Below are positions 58,988 to 64,000 of a stretch of DNA of 64,000 nucleotides, one piece after another. Each line of letters opens with the position of its first letter. Positions within the stretch are counted from its first letter, which is position 1. Source of the DNA: an uncultured Prevotella sp. (GTDB lineage Bacteria; Bacteroidota; Bacteroidia; Bacteroidales; Bacteroidaceae); the NCBI GenBank assembly GCA_902798285.1, contig CADBVZ010000020.1, positions 1-64,000 of the forward strand, in the 5' to 3' direction. The notes beneath the pieces are model-generated. The model had not been told where the DNA came from, ran no database searches, and worked only from the letters and a program-made list of their open reading frames with translations. The position numbers were made by a program, and so were the translations under genes.

Positions 58988-60199
58988 TTATCTCACTGTC
59001 GGATTCAGATTCCTGCGGAGGAAGAAGGACTTTGTGGCCAGGAAATAGCAGGCGACACCTGAGGCATTGATGAGTACCACAGTCCAGAAGGCAGCCCCAT
59101 AGCTGATAAGCTCAGCGACGATACCACCAATGAGAATGCCAAGTCCCATGCCGATGTCCCATGAGATGAGGATTGTAGAGTTGGCAGTGCCTCGCTGGTT
59201 GTTCTTGGCCACGTTGATGGTCATATTCTGGAAAGCTGGCCACATGTGTCCGTTGCCCAAGCCTATCAGCAAAGCCGAACCGTAATAACCCACCATGATG
59301 GCGGAATGATTCTGAGGGAAGCAAGTGGGCATTAATATAAATAAGGTGTAGCCAATAAGCGAAATGACCATTCCCTCGCCAGCATTATGAGTCACACGTC
59401 CGTTTCGCAATCCCTTGCTGCCTTGCAGACGAGAGATCATCAGTCCTACAGAACAGAGCATAAAGTAAGTACCCGTACCTCCCATGATGCCCATCGCCTC
59501 CTTGCCATAAATGGCCAGATAGTTGCTCAGCACGCCAAAGCTGAATCCGAAGGCTATCATATTTATGCCAATGAGCCAGCCTCGTATCAGGAAGAAACGG
59601 TCCCACGAGAGTTTCGACTTATTGCGCACAATTTCCTTTTCTGAGAAAGTAACCGTTGAATCCACCAGCCATCCCACACAAGCCACAATCAGCGCCAACC
59701 AGAACAGGAGCTCGAAACTGTTGGTGAGTTGGTATATAAAGATACCGATGGTGGGAGCCAGAGCCATACCGAGGTTATTACTCAGTCCGTAGTAGCCTAT
59801 GCCCTCCGTTCTGCGACTCGAAGGCAAAACATCAATAGCAGCTGTGGCATTGGCAGTTGTCAACATACCAAAGGGTCCGCCATGGAGTGTTCTCACTATC
59901 ATAAACAGCAACAAGGTGGAAGCAGCCAGATAGCCAGCAAAGAAAATGGCAAAGCCTCCGAAGGCAATCATCAGCACCGTTTTGCGAGGAAACGAATCAA
60001 CTACATAACCACTGAACGGACGGATGAGTAAGGCTGTGATGGTATAGCCAGAGAGCACAAGACCTATCACGTCCTTTGTCGCCCCAAAATGCTCGCTCAG
60101 GTAGAGTGGCAACAGGGGTGTCAGCACGTAAAAAGCAAAGAACAGCGTAAAGTTGGCTGTCATTACCTTACAGTAGTTTTTATTCCAAAGTTTCTCCAT
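58988..60199 (-). CDS. Major facilitator superfamily transporter
   Basis: A 403-residue MFS protein with twelve predicted helices. The loop 2-3 motif GYVVDSFPRKTVLM resembles the MFS signature GxxxDRxGRR. It resembles sugar/drug efflux members; the substrate is unknown. The start at 60199 (MEKLWNKNYCK) is favoured because the box TACTTTTG at 60208-60215 lies inside the longer frame. Only 8 nt separate that box from the ATG, so its leader is very short. It diverges from the DUF4380 gene. Confidence 0.85.
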   Translation of the reverse strand: MEKLWNKNYCKVMTANFTLFFAFYVLTPLLPLYLSEHFGATKDVIGLVLSGYTITALLIRPFSGYVVDSFPRKTVLMIAFGGFAIFFAGYLAASTLLLFMIVRTLHGGPFGMLTTANATAAIDVLPSSRRTEGIGYYGLSNNLGMALAPTIGIFIYQLTNSFELLFWLALIVACVGWLVDSTVTFSEKEIVRNKSKLSWDRFFLIRGWLIGINMIAFGFSFGVLSNYLAIYGKEAMGIMGGTGTYFMLCSVGLMISRLQGSKGLRNGRVTHNAGEGMVISLIGYTLFILMPTCFPQNHSAIMVGYYGSALLIGLGNGHMWPAFQNMTINVAKNNQRGTANSTILISWDIGMGLGILIGGIVAELISYGAAFWTVVLINASGVACYFLATKSFFLRRNLNPTVR

Positions 60200-60207
60200 A
60201 CGACTTG

Positions 60208-60215
60208 CAAAAGTA
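60208..60215 (-). promoter_or_regulatory. -7 box for the MFS transporter
   Basis: TACTTTTG on the minus strand, 8 nt between its last G and the ATG at 60199. Confidence 0.5.
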
Positions 60216-60341
60216 CTAATAAGTGGTCGAAAAACCAACGCCACAACGTTAATGTTCTATAAATATCAGCCGTTGCTTTTGACTTTTGCCCTTTATCTAC
60301 GTATTATAAATAGGTAATATTATCAACGAAAAGTATTCATT

Positions 60342-61235
60342 ATGAAGCAATTAATCACATCACTCCTGTTGGCAGTGACCATGGGATGTGGAACAGCATC
60401 AGCACAGCCCGCTGATGCACAGGATAATCATGAAGGTTTGCAGTGTCTGAAGAATGGTCATCTCACAATGGCCATCGATGGCGCCAAAGGCGGAAAGATC
60501 CTTTCCTTCAAGTACGACGATCAGGAAATCATCTCTCAGTCGAGATGGCCTGAGACCTTTGGTAGTACTTTCTGGACCAGTCCGCAGAAGGAATGGTACT
60601 GGCCCCCTGTACCTGAATATGACAAGAAACCTTACGAGATGAAGCAGGACGGCAATGTACTCACCATGACCAGTGGCGTGTCAGAGAAGCTGAAGTATCG
60701 CATCCGTAAGCAGTTCGCCATCGACGAAAAAGAAGAGGCTTTCGTCATCACCTATTCTATTATTAATGAGAGCGACGAGGTGCGAAAGGTGGCTCCATGG
60801 GAGATTACCCGTGTGCCCAACGAGGATGGTCTTATCTTCTTTGAAGTCTGTGATAGCATCTGGCCTGCAGGACTGATGAGTTTCAAGGACGAGCATGGTA
60901 TGGCCTGGTATCAGCCCGATGAGGCTAATGAGAATCGTAAGGTAAATACCGATGGTAAGGGTTGGCTGGCCTATTGCAGCAAAGAAAAGGGACTGTTGCT
61001 TGTTAAGAAATTCCAGGATCTCGATGCCCAGCAGCCTGCTCCAGGCGAGGCAGAGATACAGGTGTATGTAAATCGTGGCAAGACCTATATCGAGTTGGAG
61101 AGTCAAGGCGCCTATACTACACTGAAGCCCAAGGAGGAACTGAGCTGGACTGTGCGTTGGTATCTCCAGCCATGCAAGGCAACATCCGCAGAAGAGATAG
61201 CCAAGAAAGTTAAAGAAATCTTACACAATAACTAA
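60342..61235 (+). CDS. DUF4380 secreted protein (aldose-epimerase-like fold)
   Basis: A 297-residue exported protein with a signal peptide (LLLAVTMGCGTASA|Q). The strand-rich body (LTMAIDGAKGGKILSFKYDDQEIIS, WPETFGSTFWTSPQKEWYWPP, APWEITRVP, GWLAYCSKEKGLLLVKKF, WYLQP) fits DUF4380, which resembles galactose mutarotase folds and is often found in carbohydrate loci. Catalytic residues are not evident. It is followed 13 bp later by the GH9 gene, so it likely serves the same saccharide pathway. Confidence 0.75.
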   Translation: MKQLITSLLLAVTMGCGTASAQPADAQDNHEGLQCLKNGHLTMAIDGAKGGKILSFKYDDQEIISQSRWPETFGSTFWTSPQKEWYWPPVPEYDKKPYEMKQDGNVLTMTSGVSEKLKYRIRKQFAIDEKEEAFVITYSIINESDEVRKVAPWEITRVPNEDGLIFFEVCDSIWPAGLMSFKDEHGMAWYQPDEANENRKVNTDGKGWLAYCSKEKGLLLVKKFQDLDAQQPAPGEAEIQVYVNRGKTYIELESQGAYTTLKPKEELSWTVRWYLQPCKATSAEEIAKKVKEILHNN

Positions 61236-61248
61236 ACATTAAAGTAAT

Positions 61249-63702
61249 ATGCAAAAACTATTTCTATTATCACTGACCTTGCTCGCCACCACAGTGTGTC
61301 GAGCACAGGATCTGAGACTTAACGATCGTGAGTATTTCGAGCGTCAGGGTGTTAACATTCTCGTATTCAGCAACAGCTTTAATGGTGGATTCAACGACGA
61401 GAAGAATTCTGGCATCGAGATTATTCATCATGGTGTTCGCACCATTCAGGGTGGTGCTGTTCGATTGAACAATACCCCGGAGCAATGGGACTTGGTGCCC
61501 AAGATGACGAGTCGTAAGGTAGACAAGGACAACCAGAGTATAGAGGTTGCCATACGTTATGACGATTATGACTTCGACAGTCGTGTTGTGGTTACAGCCA
61601 AGGGCAAAGCTGTGGAGATAGCAGTTTGGCTCGACAAACCTGTGCCTGAGAAGTTGGCTGGTGAGGCTGGATTCAACCTTGAGTTTCTGCCCTCGCAGTA
61701 TTGGCTCAAAACCTTTACGATGGATGGTCGTTTGAATCGTTTTCCACGTTATGCTACGAGTCAGACGATTACTCGTCCGAATAGCGAGAAGCCTTGTCAG
61801 TTCAAAGGCTTCAAGACGTATGATGATCGTGGAACCGATCGCTTTGTCGATCCCATACCTCTCGAGAAAGGTCATCATATCCTCATCGCTTCTGATGCCC
61901 CAGAGCGTATGATCCGTATCAGCAGTGAGGATGCAGAACTTCAGCTTTTCGATGGACGTATGCTGGCCCAAAATGGTTGGTTTGTATTGCGTAGTGTTCT
62001 GCCAAAAGGCAAGACTGGCAAGGTGGTTACCTGGACAGTAGAGCCCCACGCTATCCCAGGTTGGATTCGTGAGCCCAACATCGGGTTCAGTCAGGTAGGT
62101 TATATCCCAAAGCAACCCAAGGTGGCTGTGATCGAACTAGACAAACTGGACAAGGTGCAACCCACGGCCTCACTTATTCGCATTAAGGATGATGGCACAA
62201 CGGAAGAGGCCTTTAAAGGCGACATCAAGACTTGGGGAGCCTATTATAAATATAATTATGTGAAGTTCGATTTCTCTTCAGTCAAGCAGCCTGGCATCTA
62301 CTATATCCAATATGGCAACACGAAGACCAACAACTTCCTGATCGACGAGCATGTATACGATAAGATCACTGATGCCACTACCGATGTCTGGGTACCCATC
62401 CATATGAACCACATGTATGTGAACGAGGGTTATCGCACATGGCATGGTGAGCCTTTCAAGGAAGGCTATCTCCAGGCACCTGAGAGCGATCACTTCGACC
62501 TACACAGACAAGGTCCAACCACTGATACGAAGTATAAGCCGTTGGAACTGATTCCTGGTCTGAACATTGGCGGATTCTTCGATGCTGGCGATTTCGATAT
62601 CGAAACGGGCTCGAACATCAATGTGGTACAGAACCTGATCCGTGCCTGGGAGCTCTTCAAACCCCAGCGCGATGAGACTTTCGTGAGTCAGAAGCAACGC
62701 TATGTGGATCTTCATCGTCCAGATGGTATACCCGATATTCTGCAGTTTATCGAGCATGGCATCCTAAACCTCGTGGCTCAGGCAGAGCAGATTGGGCATA
62801 TGTCTTCAACACTCTCGAACTCTGTGCTCGACAACTATCATCACCTGGGCGATGCAGCCTCTATTACCGATGGTTTGCACTATGATCCATCGCTGAAGCC
62901 TTACGAGGTATCAGCAGATGGCAAACGTAGTGGAACACCCGATGATATGTGGGCTTTCACTACTCGTAATCCTCGTCTTGACCTTCAGGCAGCTGGTGTC
63001 TTTACTTCTGCTGCCCGTGTGCTTCGTGGCTATAACGACGATTTGGCAGAGCGTGCTCAACGACAGGCTGATCGTCTGCGCTCTGAGGCAGAACAACTAC
63101 TGAAAGAGCAAAAAGTACGTCGTGACAGACAAGCCGATGCAGACTTCACTTGGCTGATTGGTGGCAATATTACAAATAAACTACAGACAGCCCTCGACAG
63201 CATCCCGATGAAGGATGAGGCCTATAAGCAGAGCCTTCGCCCGCTTGTTAAGGAATTCGCCGACTATGTCAAAGGCTTCGACAAGAACAATCCCTATGGT
63301 GTACCCATCGGACTGGGCAACTGGGCTGGTGTAAACATGGTGCTCAATTTCGGTATAGCAGTGAATTATGCCCATCTCTACTATCCCGACATTGTGAGCA
63401 AGGACGAGATCTATCGTGTAACCAACTGGCTCTATGGTTGTCATCCTTACCATAATTACTCGTTTGTGGCCGTTGTTGGTGCAGCCCGTCCTAAGCAGGT
63501 ATTCTATGGCAACAACCGTGCTGACTTCTCAGCTATTCCTGGCAATGTAGCCCCAGGATTGTTGTTCCGTCAGCCCGATCATTTTGAGAACTTCGACGAC
63601 TGGCCCTTCCTCTGGGGACAGAACGAAGGCACCATCGCTGGTAATACCCAGTACATCATCTTTGGAACCTCGTTTAAAAACCTAGTTACTAAACAACAAT
63701 AA
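61249..63702 (+). CDS. Glycoside hydrolase family 9 protein
   Basis: An 817-residue secreted GH9 with signal peptide (LLSLTLLATTVCRA). A long N-terminal part (about 20-275) precedes a cellulase N-terminal Ig-like domain (about 280-375; NIGFSQVGYIPKQPKVAVIEL). The (alpha/alpha)6 catalytic domain (about 380-815) has GGFFDAGDFDIET (the DAGDF pair of Asp) and NEGTIAGN near the end, which supplies the catalytic Glu. GH9 enzymes cut beta-1,4-glucans; the large N-terminal extension and the absence of a carbohydrate-binding module suggest an oligosaccharide-acting exo- or endo-enzyme. Confidence 0.85.
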   Translation: MQKLFLLSLTLLATTVCRAQDLRLNDREYFERQGVNILVFSNSFNGGFNDEKNSGIEIIHHGVRTIQGGAVRLNNTPEQWDLVPKMTSRKVDKDNQSIEVAIRYDDYDFDSRVVVTAKGKAVEIAVWLDKPVPEKLAGEAGFNLEFLPSQYWLKTFTMDGRLNRFPRYATSQTITRPNSEKPCQFKGFKTYDDRGTDRFVDPIPLEKGHHILIASDAPERMIRISSEDAELQLFDGRMLAQNGWFVLRSVLPKGKTGKVVTWTVEPHAIPGWIREPNIGFSQVGYIPKQPKVAVIELDKLDKVQPTASLIRIKDDGTTEEAFKGDIKTWGAYYKYNYVKFDFSSVKQPGIYYIQYGNTKTNNFLIDEHVYDKITDATTDVWVPIHMNHMYVNEGYRTWHGEPFKEGYLQAPESDHFDLHRQGPTTDTKYKPLELIPGLNIGGFFDAGDFDIETGSNINVVQNLIRAWELFKPQRDETFVSQKQRYVDLHRPDGIPDILQFIEHGILNLVAQAEQIGHMSSTLSNSVLDNYHHLGDAASITDGLHYDPSLKPYEVSADGKRSGTPDDMWAFTTRNPRLDLQAAGVFTSAARVLRGYNDDLAERAQRQADRLRSEAEQLLKEQKVRRDRQADADFTWLIGGNITNKLQTALDSIPMKDEAYKQSLRPLVKEFADYVKGFDKNNPYGVPIGLGNWAGVNMVLNFGIAVNYAHLYYPDIVSKDEIYRVTNWLYGCHPYHNYSFVAVVGAARPKQVFYGNNRADFSAIPGNVAPGLLFRQPDHFENFDDWPFLWGQNEGTIAGNTQYIIFGTSFKNLVTKQQ

Positions 63703-63705
63703 AAG

Positions 63706-64000
63706 ATGAAAAAACTATTATCAACTCTCCTGCTCATGGTAGCAGTGTCTGCAAATGCAGCTGAAAACCCTGTGTTAACAATTGAAGGTGGTCAGGTACA
63801 AGGTGTCTTGGCCGATGATCATCCTGATGTGTTTGTGTATCGTGGCATTCCTTATGCTGCTCCTCCCATCAAGGAGAACCGTTGGAAGGCTCCTCAGCCC
63901 ATCATACCTTGGAAAGGCGTGAAGATCTGTGATACCTTTGGACGTCCCAGCTATCAGGCCATCCAGTATCCTGGTGGTTACTACACTGAATGGGGTTATG
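63706..64000 (+). CDS. Type B carboxylesterase (partial, cut by window end)
   Basis: The first 98 residues are visible. A signal peptide (LLSTLLLMVAVSANA|A) is followed by the type B carboxylesterase start VLTIEGGQVQGVLADDHPDVFVYRGIPYAAPPIKENRWKAPQP. The catalytic serine lies beyond the window. It starts 3 bp after the GH9 stop, so it belongs to the same operon and may remove ester groups from the same plant polysaccharide. Confidence 0.85.
   Translation, partial: MKKLLSTLLLMVAVSANAAENPVLTIEGGQVQGVLADDHPDVFVYRGIPYAAPPIKENRWKAPQPIIPWKGVKICDTFGRPSYQAIQYPGGYYTEWGY

Overview
The window looks like a chromosomal segment of a Bacteroidota bacterium, most like Prevotella/Segatella. The evidence is: (i) nearly every promoter that can be read is the Bacteroidota -7 box TAnnTTTG (TACCTTTG, TATCTTTG, TAATTTTG); (ii) many genes belong to families typical of that phylum (DUF4199, DUF6452/DUF6048, DUF4827, DUF3160, DUF2490, Crp/Fnr and XRE-cupin regulators, SulP, TamA/TamB-like pairs); (iii) many signal peptides end in SAxA-type sites or lipoprotein cysteines. 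Species level cannot be fixed from the sequence alone. Most of the window is core genome. I see no prophage, insertion sequence with a transposase, CRISPR array or defence island.

Layout. 1-1.7 kb: 3' end of a 5S rRNA, a secreted C1 peptidase, tRNA-Thr and the SRP RNA. 1.8-6.2 kb: one plus-strand run of DUF4199, a family 2 glycosyltransferase, DUF6452 lipoprotein, DUF6048 barrel, ApbE and a Crp/Fnr regulator. 6.2-11 kb: M3 peptidase, dCMP deaminase, S41 protease, 5-formyl-THF cyclo-ligase. 11-15.7 kb: DUF721/RecF, TPR membrane protein, RibH, a CE15-like esterase and exonuclease III. 15.8-18.1 kb: polyphosphate-polymerase (VTC) module with DUF4956 and DUF2490, followed by a repeat-rich non-coding stretch. 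18.4-26 kb (minus): patatin phospholipase, then a five-gene operon of a Cthe_2159-like beta-helix protein, LytS-type kinase, LytTR regulator, DsbD and AldA. 26.1-32 kb: SulP transporter, GlmM, DUF4827, DHH phosphoesterase, nucleotidyltransferase. 32-42.9 kb: TamA/TamB-like envelope pair, CapA-like protein, DUF3160 and a small secreted protein. 42.9-48.7 kb: RluA-type pseudouridine synthase (start codon apparently lost), FabG, TetR, initiator tRNA, lytic transglycosylase, MutS2. 48.7-50.7 kb: a 3'-truncated tRNA-Ser and small genes with a cyclophilin. 50.7-58.1 kb: acyl-CoA synthetase with XRE-cupin regulator, then a divergent lactate pair (FAD/Fe-S lactate dehydrogenase and lactate permease). 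58.2-58.9 kb: a non-coding element with ~108-bp inverted repeats. 59-64 kb: MFS transporter and a saccharolytic set (DUF4380, GH9, type B carboxylesterase cut by the window end).

The most unusual signals are not in the gene list. They are: a ~640-bp non-coding, MITE-like inverted-repeat element at 58.2-58.9 kb; a dispersed family of degenerate heptamer (sometimes octamer) tandem arrays placed inside coding sequences at linkers and signal peptides (at least a dozen loci); a tRNA-Ser that keeps promoter and terminator but has lost its 3' part; an RluA-type gene whose ATG appears to have become ATAG; and recF and mutS2, whose promoter boxes lie only 4 nt before the start codon, which predicts leaderless mRNAs.
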